Shown: piece by piece, positions 46,663 through 56,591 of the stretch
How the letters are laid out: each line of letters starts with the position of its first letter
How positions within the stretch are numbered: position 1 is the stretch's first letter
NCBI GenBank assembly: GCA_035570275.1
Contig: DATMNI010000251.1
Location: 18,854-82,853 of the forward strand
Origin: DATMNI01 sp035570275
GTDB lineage: Bacteria; Acidobacteriota; Terriglobia; Bryobacterales; Bryobacteraceae
Length of the DNA stretch: 64,000 nt
Reading direction: 5' to 3'
Program-made: the position numbers and the translations under genes
Notes under the pieces: model-generated
Database searches by the model: none
What the model saw: only the letters and a program-made list of their open reading frames with translations
What the model was told of the DNA's origin: nothing

Positions 46663-47742
46663 GTGCCGCCGCGCCTCGCAACGACATTATTCCTCGCGCT
46701 GGCCTTGGCCCGGCCGCTCTGGGGGCAGACACCCGCCGCGGCCGGCGAGCGCGAAGCGGCGCAGCTTCGGGCGGCCGCCGAACACCTGCGGCAGGGCAAG
46801 GCGGAGCAGGCCGTCCGCGAATGCAGGGCCGCGCTGGCTTCCGACCCGCGGTCCGCGCCCGCCCACATGCTGCTCGGCCAGGCCTATCTCGCGCAAGGCT
46901 CGACCAGCATGCTCGCGGAGGCCAAAGCGGAGTTGCAGCAGGCCCTCGACCTTGACCCCAACCTGCTGTGGGCGCGCTTTTACCTCGCCAGAATCTACCT
47001 CGACCAGGGTCTCAACCAGAAGGCCAGGGAACAGTTGGAGCGCGGCCTCAAGGAACGGCCGAATGTCCCGCATTTCCTCTCACTGCTGGGTGAGGCGCGC
47101 CGCAAGCTGGGAGATCCTGCCGCTTCGGTGGAGTTGAACCGCAAGGCCCTTCAGATCGATGCCACGATGACTCCCGCTCACTATTACCTGGCTCTTGCCT
47201 ACCTGGACCTGAAGCAGGAAGACTCGGCCATGGGCGAGCTCGAAAGCTCCATTCACTCCCAGTTCGTGACGCCGGAGATGTATGTCGCACTGGCAGCATT
47301 GTACGGCAAGAGGCAGCGGTTCGCCGAAGCTGAGGATCTCTGCCGTAAGGCCATCGCGCTGGATGCGTCGCGGCCCGAGGCCTACCTGAGCCTGGCCCGG
47401 CTGTATAACGCCCAGCATGCCAGCGATAAGGCCTTGCAGGCTCTGCGACTGGTGTTGCCGGACGGCAAGGAGTTCCCCGCGTCGGCGTTTTACCAGGGGC
47501 TCCAGGCGGACATTTGCATCGAGCAGGGCACGGCGTACCAGGCCAAAGGAATGGCGGCTCAAGCCATCGAGGCGTATGCCCGCGCGTTGGGCTTCGATCC
47601 GAGCCGCGGCGGCGTCCACCGCCGGCTTGCCGAACTATATCTCCGGGGAGGAGACTCGGCCCGCGCCATCGAGCACGCCACGGCGGCGGAGAAACTGGGC
47701 ACGCCGATCGAAGCGCCGTTGCGTGGGGAGATTTTCAAGTAG
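46663..47742 (+). CDS. Exported TPR protein
   Basis: A 359-residue protein; GTG 46663 gives a clean signal peptide (LATTLFLALALARPLWGQ), whereas upstream in-frame starts would translate a family-A repeat. At least seven TPR units follow, e.g. APAHMLLGQAYLAQG, LLWARFYLARIYLDQGLNQK and AEAYLSL-type repeats near 245. It is probably periplasmic. Monocistronic; its function is unknown beyond protein binding. Confidence 0.83.
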   Translation: MPPRLATTLFLALALARPLWGQTPAAAGEREAAQLRAAAEHLRQGKAEQAVRECRAALASDPRSAPAHMLLGQAYLAQGSTSMLAEAKAELQQALDLDPNLLWARFYLARIYLDQGLNQKAREQLERGLKERPNVPHFLSLLGEARRKLGDPAASVELNRKALQIDATMTPAHYYLALAYLDLKQEDSAMGELESSIHSQFVTPEMYVALAALYGKRQRFAEAEDLCRKAIALDASRPEAYLSLARLYNAQHASDKALQALRLVLPDGKEFPASAFYQGLQADICIEQGTAYQAKGMAAQAIEAYARALGFDPSRGGVHRRLAELYLRGGDSARAIEHATAAEKLGTPIEAPLRGEIFK

Positions 47743-48270
47743 CGTGGGAATCGTAGCGCGGGCATCAACGGGCATCGTGACTTTGCACGTAGGGGCTCGG
47801 CCAGAGTGCGCGACCCAAAAGTGGAGTCCCGCCAGAATCGCCGAAAAAGTCGCAGAATCTGAGCGTACCTGGTACTTCAGACAAGCTGGCAGTTCGCGGA
47901 AGAAAGGGTTCTCACGCATCGATTATCATTAGCTCCCCAATAAACAAAACCGCCGGCTTCGGCGGTTCGCGAAATTAATGCCTTTAAAATCAGTGGCAAA
48001 AAACCCGGAACCGCCGATTCCGGCGGTTTGGCTCCCCAGCGTCTTCCTACACTCGCATTCTACTCTGCGGCCAAGCGGACTCGGCCTCGCAGGCTGGCGC
48101 GGACTTGGCTAACCGGCGACATCTGGATTTGGCAGCGACTCATGCCGCCGGCGGGCGCATGGCTTGACGCTGGAACGGTTGGCAACTTGCCCCACAAGAC
48201 CGCGCCTTGCCAAACGGAGGAAGGGCGTCGTAAAGTGGAAACACTCTGACCTCCGATAGGAGCGAGAACC
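47743..48270. other. Intergenic region with paired hairpins
   Basis: No protein gene is supported in these 528 bases. Two hairpins with the same 8-bp stem (AACCGCCG / CGGCGGTT) and different 4-base loops lie at 47948-47967 and 48009-48028. A fragment of family A (TTGGCAACTTGCCCCACAAG) is at about 48179-48198, shortly before the amidohydrolase gene. Confidence 0.65.
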
Positions 48271-49464
<1,194 letters not shown>

Positions 49465-49493
49465 ATCGGGATCAGCCCTCCAGGAGCAAACAC

Positions 49494-50189
49494 ATGAAGC
49501 GATTTGCCGGCACTGCCTGCCTTCTGGCCTTGACCACTGGCTTGGCCATCGGGTCCGACCAGATCGCCAGTAAACAGGCACAGCGCGATACTTCCGCCGA
49601 CACGGACCCGAACTCCGGCTTTTGGCGCGGAGTCCCCGCGATTCTCGCCGAGCGCGACCGCTCGGGAAATCCCGTGCCGGGATACCGGACCGAAATCCGG
49701 TCGCGCTGGACGGGCCGGGATTTGTATTTTCTTTTCATTTGCCCCTACGAGCAACTCAACCTGAAACCCGAGCCAAAGACAGAAACCGAGACCAATGAGC
49801 TGTGGAAGTGGGATGTGGCGGAGGTCTTCATCGGTTCGGATTCCAAGAACATCCGGCGGTATAAGGAATTCGAGATCTCACCGCAAGGAGAATGGGTCGA
49901 TCTGGATATCGATCTCGACGCCCCGCGCCACGAAGACGGATGGGCGTGGAACTCCGGATTCCAAACCTCGGCGCGTATCGATCAGGCGACGAAAACGTGG
50001 TACGGTTTCATGCGGATTCCGTATGCCGCCGTGGATCCGCGCCCCGCCACTGCCGGGAACACGCTCCGAGTCAATTTTTTCCGTTCTCAAGGAGCGCGCC
50101 CCAACCACAAGGCGATCGTCTGGCAACCGACTCACCGTCCTACCTTTCACGTCCCGGAGGTTTTCGGAACGCTCAAACTGGTGGACTGA
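49494..50189 (+). CDS. Secreted CBM9-like (carbohydrate-binding family 9-like) protein
   Basis: A 231-residue protein with a signal peptide (FAGTACLLALTTGLAIGS) and the CBM9-like beta-sandwich pattern: TEIRSRWTGRDLYFLFICPY, LWKWDVAEVFIGSD, YKEFEISPQGEWVDLDID, FMRIPYAAVDPRPATAGNTL. Start ATG 49494 follows CAGGAG. These domains bind sugars or act in heme/sugar-related proteins; no catalytic module is attached. It is co-oriented and close to the amidohydrolase gene. Confidence 0.82.
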   Translation: MKRFAGTACLLALTTGLAIGSDQIASKQAQRDTSADTDPNSGFWRGVPAILAERDRSGNPVPGYRTEIRSRWTGRDLYFLFICPYEQLNLKPEPKTETETNELWKWDVAEVFIGSDSKNIRRYKEFEISPQGEWVDLDIDLDAPRHEDGWAWNSGFQTSARIDQATKTWYGFMRIPYAAVDPRPATAGNTLRVNFFRSQGARPNHKAIVWQPTHRPTFHVPEVFGTLKLVD

Positions 50190-50315
50190 CGGGCTCTCCG
50201 GTAAGGAAAGAATTGACCGGCGTTTGTGGCGATAGAGGCTGTGCCCGTATGATATGACAAGGCTCTGGCAGGCCGTGCAGATAAAGACGCATCAATTTGT
50301 CAAGGAGGTATTCCA

Positions 50316-50996
50316 ATGCGGTTTCTCGGCAAGACTTTTGGAGCTCTTTTGGTTCTGGCTCTGGTTGGCGGCCTGGGAGTAGCCGGTTATTTTGGAGTCA
50401 CGCGCTTACTGGCGCTTTTCCTGCGGCTGGATTTCCAGGTCGCCATGGTGGCCGCCATCGGGGCGGTGGCCTGTCTGTTGGCCGCCATGATCATCGCGGG
50501 AAGCATTGGCCGCGCGGGAGCACAGGGCAGGAAAGCTCAGTGCCGCGCTGACAAGGCTGAGGCGTACAAGCTGTTCATTGGCCTGTGGGAAGAACTGCTT
50601 CGGCCCGGCGAGGCGCCTAAAGGTGCGGCCCGATTGTCGCGGAGAATGCAGGACGTGAATCACCTGTTGGTGCTGCACGCCAGCACGGCGGTGGTGAAGG
50701 CCCACGCCGCATTGCAGGAACTCCCTCTGCCGGAGGCGCGCGCTCAATTCGGCGATGCGCTGATCGAGATACGCAAAGACCTCGGCCTTGAATCGCTCGA
50801 CCTGGAGGCGGAAGATCTGGCGCAGCTTCTATTGACGGAACCGGACGGCGCGCGAGGCTCCATGGAGGCAGGCACTCGGCAGGACCGGCAGCCACGGGTC
50901 TCTTTGGCGTCGCAATCCGAGGGCTGGAAAGAACGGGCCAGATGGCGGCCGAACAATCCACGCGGATCGTCTTGGAGAAGAGAAACCTCGGAGTGA
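50316..50996 (+). CDS. Hypothetical membrane protein
   Basis: A 226-residue protein with two N-terminal transmembrane helices (about 5-30 and 40-63) and a cytoplasmic helical domain (about 80-180) rich in Ala and Leu. A consensus ribosome site (AAGGAGG) precedes the ATG. I do not recognise the family. Confidence 0.7.
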   Translation: MRFLGKTFGALLVLALVGGLGVAGYFGVTRLLALFLRLDFQVAMVAAIGAVACLLAAMIIAGSIGRAGAQGRKAQCRADKAEAYKLFIGLWEELLRPGEAPKGAARLSRRMQDVNHLLVLHASTAVVKAHAALQELPLPEARAQFGDALIEIRKDLGLESLDLEAEDLAQLLLTEPDGARGSMEAGTRQDRQPRVSLASQSEGWKERARWRPNNPRGSSWRRETSE

Positions 50997-51202
50997 TGTA
51001 ATACACCCGGAGGAGCGGCCTCGAAGTTCCAGCGAGCCCCCGGCGCCCCCACCTAAGTGCTTAACAGTTCGGGGGAACGCAGTATGACGGCTTGCACAGA
51101 AACGTGCTCACAGGGTCCCTCCCCTGTCCCCAAGCTAAACTGGTTCCATACGCCGGCTCGACTTTTTCGGGGCTGGGTGCGTCTAGTTACAAGGAGCCAG
51201 AT

Positions 51203-51769
51203 TTGATCTTTCGGGCGGTTGAAGACACCGACCTGATTCGGCAGGCAACCCGGGGCAGCGTGGAGAGCTTTAACCTTCTCGTCTCCCGGTGGGAGAAACG
51301 TGTTTATAATTACCTCCTGCGAATTACGGCCAATCGGGAAGACGCTCTGGACCTGACGCAGGATGTTTTCTTGAAAGCCTACCAGAACCTCCGCAAGCTC
51401 GACGACCCGGCGCGTTTCGCCCCGTGGCTGTACCGCATCGCGCACAACGAGGCCTACTCGATGTTTCGCAAGCGCAAGCCCGAAACCGATGTCGAAGAGA
51501 TGGAGCCGGAGTCCACCGGGCACCAGATCACCGTGGGCGGCAGCCCGGTATTCCCCGTCGAATTAAGCCTGGCGGTGGCTTCCGCGCTGGACCATCTCTC
51601 GCCGGACCAGCGCGAAGCGGTCGTCCTTAAAATCTACCAGGGCTTCAAGTTTGAGGAGATGGCCGAAATCCTCGCCTGCCCGGTTTCTACCATTAAGTCG
51701 CGCCTGTATACGGCGCTCGAACTCCTCAAAACGGAACTGGCTCCGGTTACGGCCCGAGGTGTGTCATGA
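51203..51769 (+). CDS. ECF sigma factor (SigW/RpoE-like)
   Basis: A 188-residue ECF sigma factor. Region 2 is FNLLVSRWEKRVYNYLLRIT, then LTQDVFLKAYQNL and FAPWLYRIAHNEAYSMFRK; region 4 is LDHLSPDQREAVVLKIYQG, with the HTH FEEMAEILACPVSTIKSRLY. TTG 51203 is selected because AAGGAG stands seven bases before it; no ATG fits. It is followed by a zf-HC2 anti-sigma factor and the T2SS genes, so it may control secretion or envelope stress. Confidence 0.92.
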   Translation: MIFRAVEDTDLIRQATRGSVESFNLLVSRWEKRVYNYLLRITANREDALDLTQDVFLKAYQNLRKLDDPARFAPWLYRIAHNEAYSMFRKRKPETDVEEMEPESTGHQITVGGSPVFPVELSLAVASALDHLSPDQREAVVLKIYQGFKFEEMAEILACPVSTIKSRLYTALELLKTELAPVTARGVS

Positions 51770-51816
51770 GAGGTGTGTCATGAGCGGGGCAAGTCATGAG
51801 CGAGGTGTGTCATGAG
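51752..51816 (+). repeat. Tandem start/stop relay between sigma and anti-sigma genes
   Basis: Four 14-17-base units ending in TCATGAG follow each other. They create two mini-ORFs (51766-51783 and 51780-51815), each starting in the ATGA of the previous stop; the second ends in the ATGA that starts the anti-sigma gene. Three overlapping ATGA joints thus connect the two proteins. Confidence 0.85.
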
Positions 51817-52477
51817 TAATTCGCCAAACGCAGGCAATCATGCCTGTGCCACGATCGAACTGAAAGACTATTTTCTCAAGGAACTGCCTAACCCGCGGCA
51901 CCGGGAGGTGGAGGCCCACGTCAAGAGTTGCCAGGTCTGCCGCGAAGAGCTGGACCGGCTGCAATTGACCCAGGCCGCCCTGTTTTCGCTGCGCGACGAA
52001 GAGATGCCCCAGCGCATCGCTTTCGTCTCCGACAAGGTTTTCGAACCGTCGCCGTGGCGCCGTTGGTGGGCCGCATTCTGGGGCTCCTCCGCGCACCTGG
52101 GCTTTGCGTCAGCGGCCATGTTGTCCGCCGCCCTTTTAGTTTCCGCAGTGATGCGGACGGCTCCCGTAGGGCGGGTCCCAGACCCGCCCAAAGCCACAGC
52201 CGTAGTGGCCGGCGCCGGGCGTGTGCAGCCGGTCTCCGATGCCGAAATCCAAACCCGCATCGATGCCGCCGTCACCAAAGCCGTGGGTGAAATCGAATCC
52301 CGCCAGACTCAGAAAACCGCGCAACTGGTGGCTGGTCTCCAGGAAGACTTCCGCAAGAAACTGCTGCTGGCCGCAGCCGAATACGACTGGACCGAGAAGC
52401 GCTCTCGCGTGCTGACTTCCGCGGCTTACGGAATGCCGCCGCTGGGTGGCGGAGAAATCAACGGAGAAGTCAAATGA
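51812..52477 (+). CDS. Anti-sigma factor with zf-HC2 domain
   Basis: A 221-residue protein. Residues 1-60 carry a zf-HC2/ZAS zinc finger (HREVEAHVKSCQVCREEL). A transmembrane helix lies at about 92-110 (FASAAMLSAALLVSAVM), and a periplasmic or coiled segment follows. It would hold the upstream ECF sigma factor inactive at the membrane until a signal releases it. It is linked to the sigma gene by the start/stop relay and to the next gene by an ATGA overlap. Confidence 0.9.
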   Translation: MSNSPNAGNHACATIELKDYFLKELPNPRHREVEAHVKSCQVCREELDRLQLTQAALFSLRDEEMPQRIAFVSDKVFEPSPWRRWWAAFWGSSAHLGFASAAMLSAALLVSAVMRTAPVGRVPDPPKATAVVAGAGRVQPVSDAEIQTRIDAAVTKAVGEIESRQTQKTAQLVAGLQEDFRKKLLLAAAEYDWTEKRSRVLTSAAYGMPPLGGGEINGEVK

Positions 52478-53058
52478 GAAATTCGGCCTTGTTAAAGCTG
52501 GCCTTGTTCCTGTTGGCCGCCTACCCGCTTGGCGCGCAACTCCCCAAACCGGTTCGGACGGTTTCCACGGCGGCCGTGAATCCCACGCTTCCGAACCCGG
52601 CCAAGACTACGAAGATCGCGCCGCAGAACCTCAAGGAACTGGAGAGCCGCTTCGATATGCAACTCGCCTCCATCGGCGGCCCCAACGACCCCATCGACAT
52701 TCTGGGAACCACTCGCGGCCTCTACCTGGATGGCTACGGCGCCGTCTTCACATCCGAGATGAGTCTGATCATCACGCCCCGCATCAATCCTTTCCATCAG
52801 CAGATGACCAAAGAGGAAGTCGCCGCCGTGCATAGGCGCAAGTCGGCCCGCCTGCCGCTATTGAAGCAGGCCATGGCGGACATGATGAAGAATTCCGCCT
52901 TGGCCCTGACACAGATTCCGGACAGCCAGCAGATCGTGGTCGCCGTCCGTCTGCTGTATCTCCCTTACGAGGACACAACCGGTCTGCCGGCCCAGGTGTT
53001 GATGAGCGCCAGCCGTAGAGACATACTGAACGGCCAGATCAAAACGGAAGAACAATAA
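52474..53058 (+). CDS. Secreted hypothetical protein in the sigma/T2SS operon
   Basis: A 194-residue protein with a signal peptide (LLKLALFLLAAYPLGAQ). The mature chain is mixed alpha/beta (YLDGYGAVFTSEMSLIITPR; LPLLKQAMADMMKN); I do not recognise the family, although similar short proteins often lie upstream of gspE in Acidobacteriota by my recollection. Its start overlaps the anti-sigma stop, and gspE follows at once. Confidence 0.75.
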   Translation: MRNSALLKLALFLLAAYPLGAQLPKPVRTVSTAAVNPTLPNPAKTTKIAPQNLKELESRFDMQLASIGGPNDPIDILGTTRGLYLDGYGAVFTSEMSLIITPRINPFHQQMTKEEVAAVHRRKSARLPLLKQAMADMMKNSALALTQIPDSQQIVVAVRLLYLPYEDTTGLPAQVLMSASRRDILNGQIKTEEQ

Positions 53059-54783
53059 GTGGCCGCTACGCTTCCCCCCGTTCCCGAGTCGGAGACCGCC
53101 ACCGGGACTGCCGGCGGCTTATCCGGAATGACGGGACCGCGCTACCTGCGGCTGGGCGAAATCCTCCTGGAGCGCGGCAAGTTCCAGGCCGAAGACCTGG
53201 AGCGCGCCCTTGAACTGCAGAAGGAGCGCGGCGACAAGCTCGGGAAAATCCTGGTGGATATGGGCCTGCTGGCACAACGCGATGTGCTGGCGGCGCTTTC
53301 CGATCAGCTCGGCGTTCCGCTGGTTGCAGTGGACACCGCGCCGCCCGAAGCGCCCGAAATCGAAGGCCTGTCCCACCGCTTCCTGCGGCAGTGCCGGGCG
53401 TTCCCGGTGGCGTTGGTGGATTCCACCCTCACCATCGCCATGGCCGATCCGCTGGATTTCGAAACTATCGCGGCGGTGCGCGCCTACTCGGGCCTGCAGA
53501 TCCAAACGGCGCTGGCGCCCGAGCAGGAAATTCTGGACGCCATCGAAAAGTTCTACGGGGAAAGCGAGCGCCAGGTGCTGGCGGGCGATGGCGACGACGA
53601 GCAGGCCTCGGCCGATCTCGAGCACTTGCGCGACATGGCCAGCGAAGCGCCGGTCATCCGGCTGGTCAATGCCATGATCGGCGACGCCATCGAAAGGCGC
53701 GCCAGCGACATCCACATCGAGCCTTTCGAAAAGGAATTCCGCGTGCGCTTCCGCGTGGATGGCGTGCTGTTCAATCAGGAACCCCCGCCGCGCGAATTGA
53801 AGGCCGCCATCACCTCGCGCCTCAAACTGATGGCCAAGCTCAATATCGCCGAGCGCCGCCTGCCGCAAGATGGCCGCATCAAGATCAAGATCCTGGGCCG
53901 CGAAGTGGACCTGCGCGTCTCCACCCTGCCCACGCTCTACGGCGAAAGCCTGGTGATGAGGCTGCTGGACCGTTCCGCGGGCGATTTCTACGACCTTCGC
54001 CGCCTGGGCTTCGACGACAGAATGCTGGCGCGCATGGAACACTTCACCAGCCTGCCGCACGGCATTTTCCTGGTGACAGGGCCAACCGGCAGCGGCAAGT
54101 CCACCACGCTCTATTCCGCGCTCAAGCGCATCAATCTTCCCGATAAGAAGATCATCACCATCGAAGACCCGGTGGAATACCAGATGGACGGGATCAACCA
54201 GATCCACGTCAACCCGCAGATCGGGCTTACCTTCGCCGCCGGCCTGCGCCACATCGTGCGCCAGGATCCCGACGTGATCATGGTCGGTGAAATCCGCGAC
54301 CGCGAGACCGCTGACATCGCCATCCGGGCCGCCCTCACCGGACACCTGGTGTTTTCCACCCTGCACACCAACGACGCGCCCAGTGCCATCACGCGCCTCA
54401 CCGATATGGGCGTGGAGAACTACCTGCTGACGTCGTCCCTGGTGGCCGTGCTGGCGCAGCGCCTGGTGCGCGTCATCTGCCCGCATTGCAAGCAGCCGGC
54501 CGGGACCGCGCTTTCCCCCGAAGGCGAACGCCTGCACACCTGGCGCGGCGCCGGCTGCGCGGAATGCAACGGCCGCGGTTACAGCTCGCGCATGGGCATC
54601 TTCGAAATGATGGACGTGGACGACGAGATTCGCAAGCTGATCATGGCCAACGCCGACGCCTCCATCCTCACCCAAGCCGCGCGCCGCAACGGCATGCGCA
54701 ACCTGCGCGAGGACGGCTGGAGGAAAATCCGCGATGGCGTTACTACGGTGGATGAAGTCATGCGCGTCACGCAGGAGTTTTAA
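53059..54783 (+). CDS. gspE: T2SS assembly ATPase GspE
   Basis: A 574-residue secretion ATPase. The N-terminal GspE_N/MshEN domain lies at about 28-175 (LGEILLERGKF, FRLVDALVAI-type strands). The AAA motor follows: LRVSTLPTLYGESLVMRLLD, Walker A GPTGSGKST (about 342), the Asp box in ITIEDPVEYQ, Walker B DPDVIMVGEIRD and the His box TLHTND. A C-terminal zinc site is CPHC, then CAEC 32 residues further on. It powers pseudopilus assembly from the cytoplasmic face. GTG start directly after the upstream stop. Confidence 0.96.
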   Translation: MAATLPPVPESETATGTAGGLSGMTGPRYLRLGEILLERGKFQAEDLERALELQKERGDKLGKILVDMGLLAQRDVLAALSDQLGVPLVAVDTAPPEAPEIEGLSHRFLRQCRAFPVALVDSTLTIAMADPLDFETIAAVRAYSGLQIQTALAPEQEILDAIEKFYGESERQVLAGDGDDEQASADLEHLRDMASEAPVIRLVNAMIGDAIERRASDIHIEPFEKEFRVRFRVDGVLFNQEPPPRELKAAITSRLKLMAKLNIAERRLPQDGRIKIKILGREVDLRVSTLPTLYGESLVMRLLDRSAGDFYDLRRLGFDDRMLARMEHFTSLPHGIFLVTGPTGSGKSTTLYSALKRINLPDKKIITIEDPVEYQMDGINQIHVNPQIGLTFAAGLRHIVRQDPDVIMVGEIRDRETADIAIRAALTGHLVFSTLHTNDAPSAITRLTDMGVENYLLTSSLVAVLAQRLVRVICPHCKQPAGTALSPEGERLHTWRGAGCAECNGRGYSSRMGIFEMMDVDDEIRKLIMANADASILTQAARRNGMRNLREDGWRKIRDGVTTVDEVMRVTQEF

Positions 54784-54786
54784 ATG

Positions 54787-54915
54787 CGGTGGTCAGTGGT
54801 CGGTGGCCGGTGGCCGGTTTTAAGATGGTGGCCGGTGGCCAGTGGCCGGTTTCGCTGCGCGCGCGCAGCGCGTGTTTTCACCGGCCGCTGGTCACTGGCC
54901 ACCGGCCACCTGGTT
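54787..54915. repeat. Repeat family C, copy 3, long inverted repeat before gspF
   Basis: 5' arm GGTGGCCGGTGGCCAGTG (from 54827) pairs perfectly with CACTGGCCACCGGCCACC (ending 54910). An inner palindrome, CTGCGCGCGCGCAG, sits in the loop (about 54855). It occupies the entire gspE-gspF gap, so gspF has no visible Shine-Dalgarno. Confidence 0.85.
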
Positions 54916-54920
54916 TTCTA

Positions 54921-56129
54921 ATGTCCACTTTCTTCTTCAGAGCGGTGGCCTCGGACGGCAAGCTGCGCAGCGGCAGCCTTTCGGGCGACAACGAAAAGGT
55001 CATCGCCCGCGAGCTCCGCAAGCAGGGCCTCACCCCGATCTACGTCGGCGTGCAGCCCAAGGGCTCTTCGCTTGAGATCAAGCTGCCCAGTTTCGGCCGC
55101 GGCCGGCGTGACGTCCTCTTCTTCACCCAGGAGATCTCCACCCTGCTCACGTCCGGTGTGCCGCTGGACCGCGCCCTCACCATCACCGCCGAAATCACCG
55201 AGCGGCCCAACTTCCGCTTCATCATTCTGGACATCCTGCGCGTGCTCAAAAGCGGCCGGTCGATGGCCGACAGCCTGGCTACGCACCCCGAGCACTTCTC
55301 CGATCTCTACGTCAACATGGTGCGGGCCGGCGAAGCCTCCGGCGCCATGGCCGCGATCTTCGAACGCCTGGCCGAATTCGAGCGCTCCCGCGACGATCTG
55401 CGCAACTACATCATCGCCTCCATGATCTATCCGGCCCTTCTGGCCGTGGTTGGGTTGAGCTCCATTCTGATCCTGATCACCTTCGTGGTTCCGCGCTTCG
55501 CCACCGTCTTCACGGGATCGAACATGAAGATCCCGCTGCCCACCCAGATCATGCTGGACGCCAGCGCCTTCATTAAAGCCTGGTGGTGGTTGGGCGTTGG
55601 AGCGCTGCTGGCGGCCGTGATCCTCTGGCGCACCTACACCAACACCACCGCCGGGCGCTTGTGGTGGGACCGCGTGCGCCTCAAGACTCCGTTGTTGGGC
55701 GATGCTCTGCTCAAGGCCGAAACCGCGCGGTTTGCCCGTGCCATGGCGACGCTGGTGGCGAACACCGTGCCGCTGGTGCAATCCATCGGCATCGCCGCCG
55801 CCACGCTGAATAACAAGATGGTCGCGGCCGCGCTGGGCAGGGTGGCCATGGGCGTGAAGCGCGGTGAGGGCATCGCCGTTCCCATGCGCAAGGCCGGCGT
55901 ATTTCCGCCGCTGGCCGCCCATTTGCTGACCGTAGGCGAAGAAACCGGCCGGCTGGACCAAATGTTTGCCCGCATGGCCGATATTTACGAAAATGATACG
56001 CGCGCCTCCATACGGCGCTTCACCTCGGTCTTTGAGCCGGTGGTGATCCTGGTAATGGGCGTCATCGTGGGCGCCTTGATTTTGAGCATGCTGCTGGCTA
56101 TCACCAGCATTAACGACGTGGCTATTTAA
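54921..56129 (+). CDS. gspF: T2SS inner-membrane platform protein GspF
   Basis: A 402-residue polytopic protein with two T2SSF cytoplasmic domains (about 65-190 and 270-390) and three transmembrane segments, e.g. LLAVVGLSSILILITFVV and VILVMGVIVGALILSMLLAI. Signature blocks: LLTSGVPLDRALTI, MVRAGEASGAMAAIFERLAE, GEETGRLDQMFARMADIYEN. Start ATG 54921 (Met-Ser-Thr-Phe) follows the repeat directly; the frame is open upstream only because the repeat is open. Confidence 0.95.
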   Translation: MSTFFFRAVASDGKLRSGSLSGDNEKVIARELRKQGLTPIYVGVQPKGSSLEIKLPSFGRGRRDVLFFTQEISTLLTSGVPLDRALTITAEITERPNFRFIILDILRVLKSGRSMADSLATHPEHFSDLYVNMVRAGEASGAMAAIFERLAEFERSRDDLRNYIIASMIYPALLAVVGLSSILILITFVVPRFATVFTGSNMKIPLPTQIMLDASAFIKAWWWLGVGALLAAVILWRTYTNTTAGRLWWDRVRLKTPLLGDALLKAETARFARAMATLVANTVPLVQSIGIAAATLNNKMVAAALGRVAMGVKRGEGIAVPMRKAGVFPPLAAHLLTVGEETGRLDQMFARMADIYENDTRASIRRFTSVFEPVVILVMGVIVGALILSMLLAITSINDVAI

Positions 56130-56144
56130 AATGGTGGTGTAAAT

Positions 56145-56591
56145 ATGTTGCAACCCCGCAGACGAACCCGACGGCGCGGCCAGGCCGGCGTCACCTTGAT
56201 CGAAATGCTGGTGGTGGTGACCATCATCGGACTGTTTGTAGCGCTGGTCGGCCCCAGCCTCTTTAAGAAGGCGGATACGGCCCGCATCACCGCGGCGCGG
56301 GCCCAAATCTCGGGCTTCATGACGGCCCTGGGCACATACAAACTGGACACCGGCGTATTCCCAACCACGGAGCAGGGTCTGATCGCCTTACGCGTGAAAC
56401 CGGCGGACGTCAACCAGTGGAACGGGCCGTACATGCCGCAGGATATCCCCAAAGACCCCTGGGCCCACGACTATGTCTACAAGTTCCCGGGCGAGCATGG
56501 CGACGAGCCGGATATCATCTGTCTCGGCGGCGATGGCCAGCCCGGCGGCGAAGGATTGAATGCCGACATTGTCAGTTGGAAGAGCCAGTAG
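56145..56591 (+). CDS. gspG: T2SS major pseudopilin GspG
   Basis: A 148-residue prepilin. Leader of about 14 basic residues, prepilin peptidase site A-G^V-T-L-I-E with Glu at +5, then the hydrophobic helix MLVVVTIIGLFVALVGPSLF. The C-terminal globular part has PTTEQGL, GPYMPQDIPKDPWAHDYVYK and a Ca-site-like EPDIICLGGDGQPGG, all typical of GspG. gspH begins inside its 3' end. Confidence 0.96.
   Translation: MLQPRRRTRRRGQAGVTLIEMLVVVTIIGLFVALVGPSLFKKADTARITAARAQISGFMTALGTYKLDTGVFPTTEQGLIALRVKPADVNQWNGPYMPQDIPKDPWAHDYVYKFPGEHGDEPDIICLGGDGQPGGEGLNADIVSWKSQ

Noticed and set aside
47635..47919. 94-codon minus-strand frame after the TPR gene
   Set aside because: Half of it is antisense to the TPR gene, it has no ribosome site, and the remaining residues match no family I know.
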